51,860 nucleotides of DNA from Acidobacteriota bacterium. Lineage in GTDB: Bacteria; Acidobacteriota; Blastocatellia; RBC074. Location: NCBI GenBank assembly GCA_019639255.1, contig JAHBSF010000034.1, positions 1 to 51,860 on the forward strand, in the 5' to 3' direction. Shown piece after piece: positions 28,253 through 37,038 of this stretch (position 1 is its first letter; every line of letters starts with the position of its first letter). A model generated the notes under the pieces. That model made no database searches. It was given only the letters and a program-made list of their open reading frames with translations, and was not told the DNA's origin. The position numbers and the translations under genes are program-made.

Positions 28253-29524
28253 GTGGGGAATGAACCTATAGAAATAGATCCTCAGCGGCGCTTTCGCGAA
28301 TGCCGGCGGTGCGGGCGTCCGACTCCGGCGCACGTGCCCGACTGCGTAAACTGCGGGGCGCGGTCGCTTCAGGCCGTAGTTGAGAGCGACCTTGAGCGCG
28401 CCGACGAGCGATTTGCGCGCGCATACTTTTCGCGTCGCTCGCCGTTTACCTACTTCATACTCGGTTTGAACATCGTCATATATATATTGATGACGGCATC
28501 GAGCGGCGGCAATTTCGCCGATCACTTCGTTTACGGCGTCGATCCCGCTACGCTCATCGCATTCGGCGCCAAGACCAATGAACTGCTGTGGGATCAGCGC
28601 GAGTGGTTCCGGCTCGTGACGCCGCTGTTTATTCACGGCGGACTAATACATTTGATACTGAATTCCTACGCGCTGTGGATCGTCGGCCCGCAGGTGGAAA
28701 GGCTGTACGGTTCGGCGCGGTTCGTAATGATCTATCTGCTGGCCGGAATAGGCGGCGTGGTGGGAAGTTTTGCCGGCAGTTCGATTATGGGGCGCAATCC
28801 GATGACGCCGTCGGTAGGCGCATCTGGAGCGATTTTCGGACTGTTCGGCGTGCTGGCGATGTTCGGCTACAAGTATCGTCATGAACTCCCGCCGGCATTT
28901 CGCCGAGCTTTCGGGTCGGGCGTGTTGCCCGTGATTGCGATCAATCTTTTCATAGGCTTTTCGGTGCCGGTAATCGACAATTCGGCGCACATCGGCGGGC
29001 TTGTCGCGGGCGGGTTGCTTGCGCTTGTGGCGCCGTATGTGCAACCGGGGCAGGAGCGCATAAGCCGGGCCGGGGTGCTGATGCTTGCGGTATCGGTAGC
29101 GGTTGTGGGTTGGTGTTTTGCGCGGGCGTGGACAGAGAGTGCGGGACATATGTCGCGGCGTACGGCGGTGCTGGATCCCTTTCTGGACGCGCTGAATGCT
29201 GCGCGCCGGGTTATGGGCGAAGGGGCGAGAACCGGCGAGGGGCAGCAGCGTCTTCGGACATTGCAGGATGATCTGGAGCGGATTGCCGATGAACTCGATT
29301 CTGTGCGCGCGCCCGATGCAACGGGAAAGGAAATCTGCCGCGAGTTGGCTGTCGTGCTTCGCTTGCGCAGCGCCGCGCTTGCCGAGGTTTCGCCGCTCGT
29401 GCGCGAGGCGAGGCTTGCTTCGACATCGAATGATTTCGAGCGCGTATGGCGGCGGTTGACCGAATGGGTCAGGACCGACGGCAAACGCCTCGGTATTACC
29501 CAGTCTGAGAACGACGGGAGATAA
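28253..29524 (+). CDS. Rhomboid-family intramembrane serine protease with N-terminal zinc ribbon
   Basis: 423 residues from GTG 28253. Residues 17-34 form a CXXC-X10-CXXC zinc ribbon. Membrane segments run from about 65 to 275. The catalytic dyad is intact: S191 in GASGAIFG and H246 in NSAHIGG; an HGGLIHLILN stretch marks loop 1. It cleaves membrane proteins within or near the bilayer. The C-terminal 140 residues are a hydrophilic helical extension not needed for catalysis. The stop TAA (29522-29524) is part of an AGATAACGG repeat. The substrate is unknown. Confidence 0.9.
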   Translation: MGNEPIEIDPQRRFRECRRCGRPTPAHVPDCVNCGARSLQAVVESDLERADERFARAYFSRRSPFTYFILGLNIVIYILMTASSGGNFADHFVYGVDPATLIAFGAKTNELLWDQREWFRLVTPLFIHGGLIHLILNSYALWIVGPQVERLYGSARFVMIYLLAGIGGVVGSFAGSSIMGRNPMTPSVGASGAIFGLFGVLAMFGYKYRHELPPAFRRAFGSGVLPVIAINLFIGFSVPVIDNSAHIGGLVAGGLLALVAPYVQPGQERISRAGVLMLAVSVAVVGWCFARAWTESAGHMSRRTAVLDPFLDALNAARRVMGEGARTGEGQQRLRTLQDDLERIADELDSVRAPDATGKEICRELAVVLRLRSAALAEVSPLVREARLASTSNDFERVWRRLTEWVRTDGKRLGITQSENDGR

Positions 29525-29571
29525 CGGAGATAACGGAACAAACGAAATGAAACGAAAATTTCGGAAAATTG
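29517..29571 (+). repeat. Half-copy of the palindromic element spanning a stop and a start codon
   Basis: It contains only the left arm of the family. AGATAACGG is duplicated (29519-29527 and 29528-29536), followed by AACAAACGAAATGAAACG and the inner arm. No complementary right arm follows. TAA in the first duplicate ends the rhomboid gene, and ATG in GAAATGAAA (29547) begins the dehydrogenase gene. Confidence 0.85.
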
Positions 29572-30443
29572 GTGTGCTTGGAGCCGGGCTTATGGGCGCG
29601 GGTATTGCGCAGACTGCTGCCGTTTCCGGGTTTGAGGTGACCGTAGTTGAGGTAAGCGATGCGCTGCTTTCAAAAGGAATCGGCGGCATAGAAAAATCGC
29701 TTGCGAGGTTTGTAGAGAAGGGAACGATTACGGCAGAGGCGCGCGACGGTGCGCTTGCGGGATTGCGCGGAACCACAAACCGTGAGGAGCTTGCCGATGC
29801 GGATCTGATCATCGAGGCGATTGTCGAGAATCTGGGAGTCAAGCGCGAGGTTTATTCCGCACTCGATCGCATATGCAAACCCGAAACGATTTTTGCGTCG
29901 AATACTTCGTCGCTTTCGATTACAGAGATGCTGACTGCAACCTCGCCCGAAAGGCAGCGGCGGTTTGTCGGCATGCACTTTTTCAATCCGGCGCCGCTGA
30001 TGAAGCTCGTAGAAGTGGTGCGGACGATTCTTACCGACGACGATGTTTATGGAGATGCCGTCGCGTTCGGCGAAGCCTGCGGCAAGACGGTTGTGAGGAC
30101 GACCGACCGGACCGGATTTATCGTCAACCGTTTGCTAGTGCCGTACCTGCTCGACGCAATCCGCGCGCTCGAAGGCGGATTGGCAACCACCGTGGATATC
30201 GATAACGCGATGAAACTCGGCTGCGGCTATCCGATGGGACCGTTAACGCTGCTGGATTTCATAGGCCTCGACACTACGTGCGCCATCGCAGACATAATGT
30301 TCGACGAGTTCCGCGAAGCGCGATTTGCTCCGCCGCCGCTGTTGAAGCGCATGGTGCTGGCGGGGCTTTACGGGCGCAAGTCGGGGCGCGGGTTTTACGA
30401 CTATACAGACCCGAAGAACCCGAGGCCAATGCCGCTGGTATGA
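29547..30443 (+). CDS. hbd: 3-hydroxybutyryl-CoA (3-hydroxyacyl-CoA) dehydrogenase
   Basis: 298 residues. NAD-dependent oxidation of 3-hydroxyacyl-CoA, or the reverse reaction, in beta-oxidation or butyrate-type metabolism. The NAD motif GAGLMG follows IGVLGAG at residues 8-18; the catalytic His lies in GMHFFNPAP (H144); the CGYPMGPLTLLDFIGLD motif and C-terminal GLYGRKSGRGFYDY are typical. Residues 1-7 (MKRKFRK) are encoded by a half palindromic element. The only Shine-Dalgarno-like word is a weak GGAA eight bases upstream. No other in-frame start would keep the NAD motif. Confidence 0.93.
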   Translation: MKRKFRKIGVLGAGLMGAGIAQTAAVSGFEVTVVEVSDALLSKGIGGIEKSLARFVEKGTITAEARDGALAGLRGTTNREELADADLIIEAIVENLGVKREVYSALDRICKPETIFASNTSSLSITEMLTATSPERQRRFVGMHFFNPAPLMKLVEVVRTILTDDDVYGDAVAFGEACGKTVVRTTDRTGFIVNRLLVPYLLDAIRALEGGLATTVDIDNAMKLGCGYPMGPLTLLDFIGLDTTCAIADIMFDEFREARFAPPPLLKRMVLAGLYGRKSGRGFYDYTDPKNPRPMPLV

Positions 30444-30473
30444 ACCGCGGAATGCGCGATGCGTGAGACTGAA

Positions 30474-30580
30474 AGAGAGATAACGGGACAAACGAAAATT
30501 GACGAAAATTACGGAAAGGTTGAATATTGTTGAATATTTTCGTAATTTTCGTCTTATTTCGTTTGTTCCGTTATCTCTCT
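30474..30580. repeat. Palindromic intergenic element, copy 11, with loop duplication
   Basis: 107-bp inverted repeat after the dehydrogenase gene. Ten extra bases result from a tandem duplication of the loop word GTTGAATATT. The left flank ends GCGTGAGACTGA, similar to the flank of copies 5 and 15. Confidence 0.9.
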
Positions 30581-30603
30581 TCTATGTTCGAATGTAGGGT
30601 AGT

Positions 30604-30632
30604 TTGATTTAGTCTGGTTGGGTCACTATACT
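30604..30632 (+). promoter_or_regulatory. Sigma-70-type promoter for ribH-nusB
   Basis: TTGATT (30604-30609), a 17-base spacer, TATACT (30627-30632). It lies about 50 bases before the ribH start, after the palindromic element. The leader is too short for an FMN riboswitch. Confidence 0.6.
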
Positions 30633-30682
30633 GGATTGCGGTTTGTACAGGGCTGAAGCGGGAGCCGAGGAGCGGAAAAAGG

Positions 30683-31153
30683 ATGAGTGAGGTGCTGGAA
30701 GGTGCGTTGCGCGCCGACGGGATGCGATTTGCGATCGTGGCGAGTCGCTGGAACGAAATGATCGTAGGGCGGCTCGTTTGCGGTGCGCAGGATGCGTTGC
30801 GGCGATTGGGCGCAGCGGAGGATTCAATAACGGTGGCGCGCGTTCCCGGTTCTTTTGAGATCCCGCTTGCTGCGAAGCGGCTAGCGGGCACGGGCAGATA
30901 TGACGCCGTGATTTGCGTCGGGGCGGTAATCAGGGGCGAGACTCCGCACTTCGATTACATTGCAGCCGAGGTGACAAAAGGCATCGCGGCTGCGTCGTTT
31001 GAAACCGGCGTGCCGGTGAGTTACGGTATAATTACGGCGGACACGGTTGAACAGGCGATCAATCGTGCGGGGGTCAAGGCGGGGAACAAGGGCTTCGAGG
31101 CGGCTATGTCGGCCGTTGAGATGGTCAACCTGCTGCGGGCAATATCGAAATAG
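30683..31153 (+). CDS. ribH: 6,7-dimethyl-8-ribityllumazine synthase
   Basis: 156 residues, the normal length. It condenses 5-amino-6-ribitylaminouracil with dihydroxybutanone phosphate in riboflavin synthesis. Visible marks: [19 protein letters not shown] (substrate binding), [14 protein letters not shown] with catalytic H89, and [10 protein letters not shown]. It starts with ATG after a purine-rich GAGGAGCGGAAAAAGG. Next to nusB, a common pairing in bacteria. Confidence 0.96.
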   Translation: MSEVLEGALRADGMRFAIVASRWNEMIVGRLVCGAQDALRRLGAAEDSITVARVPGSFEIPLAAKRLAGTGRYDAVICVGAVIRGETPHFDYIAAEVTKGIAAASFETGVPVSYGIITADTVEQAINRAGVKAGNKGFEAAMSAVEMVNLLRAISK

Positions 31154-31200
31154 TTTTTCCATACGGGAAGAAAATTTTCACGGCGGTTAATTGAAAACTT

Positions 31201-31656
31201 ATGGGCGCCCGGCGTAAAGCGCGCGAGTGCGCGCTGCAAATGCTGTTTCAGTACGATGTGGCTCAGTTGCCCGTCGATCAGTTGTTGCAGAGCTATTGGA
31301 GCGAACTCTCGGATGCGGGAGAGGATGTGCGCGAGTTCGCCGACCGGCTCGTGCTCGGCACAATCGAGCATATGGCCGAGATAGATGAGCGGATACGGGT
31401 GCGCACCGAGCACTGGCGGATTTCGCGCATGGCCATCGTGGATCGCAATCTGCTCAGGCTGGCCGTATACGAGTTTCTGTTCCACTCCGATACTCCGAAG
31501 ACCGTAGCGATCAATGAGGCTTTGGAGATTGCGCGCCGTTTTTCCACGCACGAGGCCACGCAGTTCATCAACGGCGTACTCGACGCCATCAAACGCGACA
31601 TCGAAGGCGATCCGCAATCCAACAATTCGCAGGCCACGACCGTCGGCGGCAGATAA
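31201..31656 (+). CDS. nusB: Transcription antitermination factor NusB
   Basis: 151 residues, all-helical family. The start GARRKARECALQMLFQYD and the LAVYEFLFHSDTPKTVAINEALEIARRF core are typical, as is FINGVLDAI. It binds boxA RNA with NusE in rRNA antitermination. 47 bases after ribH. The stop TAA lies in AGATAAC at the left edge of a palindromic element; the C-terminal tail (NNSQATTVGGR) is a few residues longer than usual. Confidence 0.95.
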   Translation: MGARRKARECALQMLFQYDVAQLPVDQLLQSYWSELSDAGEDVREFADRLVLGTIEHMAEIDERIRVRTEHWRISRMAIVDRNLLRLAVYEFLFHSDTPKTVAINEALEIARRFSTHEATQFINGVLDAIKRDIEGDPQSNNSQATTVGGR

Positions 31657-31716
31657 CAGATAACGCGGAATACACGGATTGGATGTCGCCTTCCGTTATG
31701 TTCCGCGTATTCTGCT
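31651..31716. repeat. Palindromic element, short divergent subtype (copy 12)
   Basis: 66-bp imperfect inverted repeat, arms about 22 bases (CAGATAACGCGGAATACACGG against its near complement). AGATAACAGATAAC at the left edge is a small tandem duplication, and its first TAA is the nusB stop codon. Confidence 0.75.
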
Positions 31717-31780
31717 TTCTTTCCCGGTCCGCGCCCTTGCGTTCGCGCTTTCTTTCCGCTAGCATTTGCTTTACTCCGAA

Positions 31781-31803
31781 GGTGGGCGAGAGCCCACCTT
31801 TTT
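31781..31803 (+). promoter_or_regulatory. rimP: rimP leader hairpin with T run (attenuator-like)
   Basis: Stem GGTGGGC (31781-31787), GAGA loop, GCCCACC (31792-31798), followed by five T. It has the form of an intrinsic terminator but lies 24 bases before the rimP start, so it could control read-through into the rimP-nusA-infB operon, or end the nusB transcript. Confidence 0.7.
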
Positions 31804-31827
31804 CACGTCAGGGGAGAAACCCGAGGG

Positions 31828-32289
31828 GTGAGTCTGGATCCGCGCATTCGGGAAATCGTAGAGCGCGCCGCTGCGCGCGAGGGCTTCGAACTGGTTCACG
31901 TCGAACTCATGGGCGGCCGGTCGAAGATACTGCGCATATACATCGACAAACCGGGCGGCGTAACGGCGGACGATTGCGCTCAGATGAGCAACCGCGTCGG
32001 GCTGATTCTGGATGTCGAGGATCTGATACCGAATCGGTACATACTGGAAGTAGCGTCTCCGGGGCTGGATCGCGGGCTGTACAAACCCGAGGATTACGAG
32101 CGTTTCGCCGGAAACCCGGCGCACATTCGCCTTTCTGAACCGATGGACGGCCGGCGCAACTTTCACGGCACACTTGCCGGACTCGACCGCGAGGGCGAGC
32201 CTGCTGCGCTGCTTGACGACGAGCAGGGGCAGCGGCTGCGGTTGCCTCTTTGCTTGATATTGAAGGCAAACATTGAGTTGGAGCCCTGA
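31828..32289 (+). CDS. rimP: Ribosome maturation factor RimP
   Basis: 153 residues from GTG 31828 with GAGGG upstream. It assists 30S subunit maturation. Family marks: GFELVHVELMG, LRIYIDKPGGVTADDCAQMS, and ILEVASPGLDRGL. First gene of rimP-nusA-infB-rbfA-nrnA. Confidence 0.95.
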   Translation: MSLDPRIREIVERAAAREGFELVHVELMGGRSKILRIYIDKPGGVTADDCAQMSNRVGLILDVEDLIPNRYILEVASPGLDRGLYKPEDYERFAGNPAHIRLSEPMDGRRNFHGTLAGLDREGEPAALLDDEQGQRLRLPLCLILKANIELEP

Positions 32290-32346
32290 AGCGGGCCCCC
32301 TTAAGACTTGGTCAGGTGAGGTTGAAGAGGGCGGAATACGTACCAT

Positions 32347-33918
32347 ATGAACACGCTGAGTTCCATTGCACAGAATATCGATCTGCTGAGCAAAGAAAAG
32401 AAAATAGATCCGCAGATCATAATCAGCGCGATCGAGGATGCGGTTGTCACCGCATCGCGAAAGCAGTTTCGCACCGGAGAAGATCTGCGCGCGAGATACA
32501 ACATCGACAGCGGAACGATCGAGCTTTACGCGGTCAAGTCCGTGGTTGACGATGTCGAGGATCCGGCGCGCGAGATGACTGTCGAGGAGGCGAACGCCGA
32601 AGTGGGCGAGGGCGCCGAGGTAGGAGACCTGCTCGAATTGCCGCGCCCGATGGAAGATCTGGGTCGAATCGCGGCGCAGACCGCCAAACAGATAATCCTT
32701 CAGAAGGTGCGCGAGGCCGAACGCAGCAATATATATGACGAATACATCGGTCGTGTGGGCGAACTCATCAACGGATATGTGAAGCGGTTCGAGGGCGGTC
32801 GTATCATAGTCGACATAGGCGCCGGTATAGAGGCCGTAATGCCGAAGCCGCAGCAGGCGCGTCACGAGACGTTTACGCAGAGCGAGCGCATCCGCGTCGT
32901 GATCCATAACGTGCACAAGGACGTAAAGGGGCCGCAGATCGAGGTGTCGAGGACTAGTCCCGAGTTGATCAAACGCCTGTTTGAGATGGAAGTGCCGGAA
33001 ATATACGACGGAACCGTAGTAATCAAGGCTGCAGTGCGCGAACCGGGCGAACGTGCAAAGATCGCGGTAGTGTCGAACGAGCGCGATGTAGATCCGGTCG
33101 GCGCGTGCGTGGGCATGAAAGGATCGCGCGTACAGTCGATAATAAGGGAACTGCGCGGCGAGAAGATCGACATCATCGAGTGGTCGGAAGATCCGGCGAT
33201 TTTCGCCGCAAACGCATTATCGCCAGCCAAGGTCAGCAAGGTGACGGTGCTCGATTTCGAGAACAAGAAACTGCAGGTCATAGTAGAGAGTGATCAGCAG
33301 AGTCTTGCAATCGGCAAACGCGGACAAAACGTGCGACTTTCGGCTAAGCTCGTCGGATGGGACATCGACATTCGAAGCGAAGAGGAGATGAAGCGCGAGA
33401 TCGCGCTGCAGATGGAGCGCCTGATTACGGCGCCCGTAGTCCCGTTGACGCTCATCGAGGGGATTACACCGGGAGATACCGAGGCGCTTGCCGAACACGG
33501 CATCGAGACCATAGAGCAACTCGCTGAAGTTTCAGTCGACGACCTGTGCGAGTGGCTCGATCTGAGCGTGGACGAGGCCGAGGATATGATCGACCGTGCG
33601 GTGGAGATCGTGCAGGCGCGAGCCGAGAAGATCGCAGCTCAGGAACAAGCCGAGGCGGAGGCTCTATTACTGGAAACCAGCCTCGATGACCTTGGGGCGG
33701 AAGTCGAAGCCGAGGATCGGGAACCGGCAGAGCAATTCGCCGACGCGGGTGATTCCTCCGCCGATTTATCGGGCGATTCATCTGAACAATCATCCGGTGA
33801 AACAGACGCCGAACCGGAAAGCGACGATGGTGTACAGGCCGCTTCGAGCGGGAACGGCGATGCTCAAACGGATGCCGATATGACTTCTGCGCCGGACGGT
33901 GAACCGGATAAAGAGTAG
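32347..33918 (+). CDS. nusA: Transcription termination/antitermination protein NusA
   Basis: 523 residues. The N-terminal RNA polymerase-binding domain is about 1-130, with an S1 domain (about 135-200) and two KH domains to about 350 (motifs GACVGMKGSRVQSI and LAIGKRGQNVRLS). A helix-hairpin region (about 365-430) contains GDTEALAEHGIETIEQLAEV. The C-terminal 90 residues are an acidic, low-complexity tail. The start is ATG 32347, 57 bases after rimP. Confidence 0.96.
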   Translation: MNTLSSIAQNIDLLSKEKKIDPQIIISAIEDAVVTASRKQFRTGEDLRARYNIDSGTIELYAVKSVVDDVEDPAREMTVEEANAEVGEGAEVGDLLELPRPMEDLGRIAAQTAKQIILQKVREAERSNIYDEYIGRVGELINGYVKRFEGGRIIVDIGAGIEAVMPKPQQARHETFTQSERIRVVIHNVHKDVKGPQIEVSRTSPELIKRLFEMEVPEIYDGTVVIKAAVREPGERAKIAVVSNERDVDPVGACVGMKGSRVQSIIRELRGEKIDIIEWSEDPAIFAANALSPAKVSKVTVLDFENKKLQVIVESDQQSLAIGKRGQNVRLSAKLVGWDIDIRSEEEMKREIALQMERLITAPVVPLTLIEGITPGDTEALAEHGIETIEQLAEVSVDDLCEWLDLSVDEAEDMIDRAVEIVQARAEKIAAQEQAEAEALLLETSLDDLGAEVEAEDREPAEQFADAGDSSADLSGDSSEQSSGETDAEPESDDGVQAASSGNGDAQTDADMTSAPDGEPDKE

Positions 33919-33996
33919 GGCATTCCGGATATTCGGTGGTTTTGAGTGTATGGATGGAGTACTGATGACGTTGAGGTCGTCGACGATAAGGAATAC

Positions 33997-36873
33997 ATGG
34001 GCAAGGTTAGAATCTACGAGTTAGCAAAGGAATTGAAGCTGGAGAACCGCAAGGTTCTGGAGGACGCCAGACGTCTGGGCGTAGACGTCAGCGTACCCTC
34101 CAACACGCTCGACGATCCGATCGCCGACAAGATCCGGGAAATGTATTATCCGAAGAAGGAGTCGACGACGATTCACAGGTCTGCGCGCCTGGTCAAAACC
34201 GTGAAACCGGCGCCTGCCGTCGAAACCGCATCTCCGGCTTTGGGCCCCGAATCGGCGCAACCCGCGCCGGGCCGCGAATCGACCGCAGCATTGCCCGCCG
34301 AGACCGTGGCGAGTCCGCAGCCCGAAGCTCCCAGGGCGCGTGTTGTGAAGCTTGCGCCGCCGGTACCGGCTGCTGCTCCGTCACCGGCTGCACCTGAGGC
34401 GCCTGCCGAGCCTGCCGAAGAAGCTGTGTTGGAAGTCGTTGCAGAGCAGTTGGCGGATGCTGCTGCGAAGCCGGCGCCGGAAGCGCCCGAAGAACAACCA
34501 TCCGTTTCCGAACCGGCCGAAGAGAAAATTGAGCCTGCCGCCGCCGCTCCATCTGCAGTGGTAGAGGAAATCATACCCTTGGCGGCCGAGCCCCCGGCCG
34601 CGACCGAACAACGTATTGAACGGCCGACTGCACCGCCGGCTGCACCGAAAGCGCCGCCGTCACCGGCTGTTTCATCGCACGGGCGGCCCGCGACGCCCGG
34701 CGGCACAAATGTAATAAGGCTGACGCCGCCAAAGGGGCGTCCAATGCCTACGCCCGCAGCGCCGCGCGCCGGAGCTCCCACGGGTCGTACCCAGTCGGGA
34801 CGCCCCGCGCCGACTCCTGCGGCGCGCGAGGGACGCCCGCCAAGATCCGGGGGCGCGCGTACCGAAGCAAAACCGGGATCGGATGTTCACCTCCTGCCTT
34901 CGGGTGCGCCGCAGCGCAGCGTTTACATTCCGCCGCGCGACACGCGCCACAAAGGGCGCCACGGCGCTCGTCCGCGCGGAGCAGACAAACAGGAAGGGCA
35001 CCAATCGAAGATCGGGACGCGGCGTACGGGACAGCCCGCGCCGCAGATGCGACCCGCCCCGCCCACGGAACTGAAGCCTGTTCGTCTGGTCGAGGGAGCT
35101 ACGGTGCGGGAGTTCGCCGAAAAGCTCGACATCAAGCCCAAGGACGTGGTCTCGGTGCTTTTTGAGCGCGGCGTGATGGCTACTATAAATCAGACCCTGA
35201 ACGCTGATGTAGCTCGGGAAATCGGTCTTCATTTCGGATTTGACGTTACGTTCGGCGCCTTCGAGGATATGACGGTCGAGACCGAATTTGAGATCACGCC
35301 CGAGGCGATGGAAGATACGGAATCGCGGGCGCCCGTCGTCACCGTGATGGGACATGTCGATCACGGCAAGACGAGCCTGCTGGATTCGATTCGCAAGGCG
35401 CGCGTCGCCGAAGGCGAAGCGGGCGGCATCACGCAGCACATCGGCGCCTATTCGGTTGAAGTCTCAAACCCGGACAATCCGGCCGAGATGCGGCGAATCG
35501 TCTTCCTCGACACTCCGGGTCACGAAGCATTTACCATGATGCGTGCGCGCGGCGCCCGGGTCACCGACGTCGTTATACTCGTGGTTGCAGCCGATGACGG
35601 CGTAATGCCGCAGACCGTGGAGGCAATAGAGCACGCGCGAGCAGCCAACGTGCCGATCATCGTCGCGATAAACAAGATCGACAAACCGGATGCAAATCCC
35701 GACCGCGTGCGAAAGGAACTCGCCGATCGCGGCCTGCTGTGGGATGCCTGGGGCGGAACCACTACGATGGTCGAAGTCTCCGCCAAAAAGCAGCAGAATA
35801 TCGAGGGCCTGCTCGAAATGATCCTGCTCACTTCGGACCTGCTTGAACTCAAATCCAATCCGAAGCGACTCGCTACAGGCACCGTGCTCGAAGCAAAACT
35901 CGACCGCGGCCGGGGCGCTGTGGCCACGGTGCTTATACAGAACGGCTCGCTCAAGGTGGGGGATCCGTTCATAGTCGGGCAGTTTTTCGGGCGCGTGCGC
36001 GCTCTGGTAGACGATCGCGGCAGGCAGATACAGGAGACCGGGCCTGCTACTCCGGTAGAAGTGTTGGGACTGCAGGGCGTACCTTCGGCGGGCGATCAGT
36101 TTCAGGTTGTTTCCGACGTGGCCAAAGCGCAGCAGATTTCGCAGTACCGGCAGACCAAAGCCCGTTCGGCGGCGCTTGCGCGTTCGGCGGCGCGGGGCCT
36201 GGACCAGTTGCACGCGCAGATGGTTGCAGGCGAGATCAAGGAACTGCTCGTGATACTAAAGGCCGACGTACAGGGCTCGGTCGAAGTACTCAAGGATACG
36301 CTCGTCAAGCTCTCAACCGAAAAAGTCAAGGTGCGCATCATCCGCTCGGGCGTGGGCGCGATTACCGAAAGCGACGTGTTGCTTGCAAGCGCATCGAATG
36401 CGACAACAACGGGCACTGCGACGGTAATAATCGGATTCAACGTCCGTCCCGAGACGCGCGCCGACGACATAGCGCGTCAGGAAAATGTGGACATTCGGCT
36501 CCACTCGATCATCTACAAGGTGGAGGAAGAGATCCGCGCCGCGATGCTCGGGATGCTCGACGCCACGATCAAGGAGGTCGTCATCGGACGCGCAGAGATC
36601 CGCGACGTCATTCGAGTTCCGAAAGTCGGCAGCGTCGCCGGTTGCATGGTAATAAACGGAAATCTGCGCCGTACCGCACACGCACGCCTGCTCCGCGACA
36701 ACGTTCAGGTGTTCGAGGGGATGATCGGCAGTCTGCGCCGCTTCAAGGAAGACGTCGGCGAAGTGCAGCAGGGATTCGAATGCGGCGTCACTATAGAACG
36801 CTTCAACGATTACAAGGTCGGCGACGTGATCGAGGCGTATATCACGGAGAAGGTAGCGCCGACGCAGTTGTAG
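33997..36873 (+). CDS. infB: Translation initiation factor IF-2
   Basis: 958 residues from ATG 33997, which has AAGGA five bases upstream; a GTG at 33946 lacks support. An IF2_N domain (KVRIYELAKELKLENRKVL) is at the N-terminus. A roughly 300-residue Pro/Ala-rich disordered linker follows, then a second IF2_N-like region (VREFAEKLDIKPKDVV). The GTPase shows GHVDHGKTSLL, DTPGHEAF and NKID motifs, followed by domains II-IV ending at the normal position. It places initiator tRNA on the 30S subunit. Confidence 0.96.
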   Translation: MGKVRIYELAKELKLENRKVLEDARRLGVDVSVPSNTLDDPIADKIREMYYPKKESTTIHRSARLVKTVKPAPAVETASPALGPESAQPAPGRESTAALPAETVASPQPEAPRARVVKLAPPVPAAAPSPAAPEAPAEPAEEAVLEVVAEQLADAAAKPAPEAPEEQPSVSEPAEEKIEPAAAAPSAVVEEIIPLAAEPPAATEQRIERPTAPPAAPKAPPSPAVSSHGRPATPGGTNVIRLTPPKGRPMPTPAAPRAGAPTGRTQSGRPAPTPAAREGRPPRSGGARTEAKPGSDVHLLPSGAPQRSVYIPPRDTRHKGRHGARPRGADKQEGHQSKIGTRRTGQPAPQMRPAPPTELKPVRLVEGATVREFAEKLDIKPKDVVSVLFERGVMATINQTLNADVAREIGLHFGFDVTFGAFEDMTVETEFEITPEAMEDTESRAPVVTVMGHVDHGKTSLLDSIRKARVAEGEAGGITQHIGAYSVEVSNPDNPAEMRRIVFLDTPGHEAFTMMRARGARVTDVVILVVAADDGVMPQTVEAIEHARAANVPIIVAINKIDKPDANPDRVRKELADRGLLWDAWGGTTTMVEVSAKKQQNIEGLLEMILLTSDLLELKSNPKRLATGTVLEAKLDRGRGAVATVLIQNGSLKVGDPFIVGQFFGRVRALVDDRGRQIQETGPATPVEVLGLQGVPSAGDQFQVVSDVAKAQQISQYRQTKARSAALARSAARGLDQLHAQMVAGEIKELLVILKADVQGSVEVLKDTLVKLSTEKVKVRIIRSGVGAITESDVLLASASNATTTGTATVIIGFNVRPETRADDIARQENVDIRLHSIIYKVEEEIRAAMLGMLDATIKEVVIGRAEIRDVIRVPKVGSVAGCMVINGNLRRTAHARLLRDNVQVFEGMIGSLRRFKEDVGEVQQGFECGVTIERFNDYKVGDVIEAYITEKVAPTQL

Positions 36874-36881
36874 GAGTAGAA

Positions 36882-37022
36882 GTGAGAAGAAGAAGTGCTG
36901 AGTGCTGAGTGCTGAGTGCTGAGTGCAATTTGGAACTGAAGAACTTCATTACAGAGCATCTGTTAATAAAGTTCCTGATTTCCTAATTGCACTCAGCACT
37001 CAGCACTTCTTCTTCTCTTCAC
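36882..37022. repeat. Heptamer-armed palindrome, copy C (no inner module)
   Basis: 141 bp between infB and rbfA. The left arm has about four GCTGAGT heptamers and then GTGCAATTTGGAAC; the right arm has the complement with two heptamers. It keeps the outer arms of copy B but lacks its inner multi-hairpin module. Confidence 0.92.
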
Positions 37023-37038
37023 AAACACACCACTTGTC

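Noticed and set aside
28643-29842. 399-codon minus-strand frame across the rhomboid and dehydrogenase genes
   Set aside because: Both genes on the plus strand have conserved catalytic motifs; the antisense frame has none.
30581-30682. FMN riboswitch before ribH
   Set aside because: The leader after the promoter is only about 45-50 bases and lacks the conserved multi-stem form.
31771-32916. 381-codon minus-strand frame across rimP and nusA
   Set aside because: It is opposite two highly conserved genes and has no recognisable domain.
33946-33996. Longer infB start at GTG
   Set aside because: The conserved IF2_N sequence begins at ATG 33997, which has AAGGA at a good distance.
36874-37038. 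Missing small ribosomal-operon gene between infB and rbfA
   Set aside because: The gap is filled by a palindrome, and no frame of plausible length or conservation is present.
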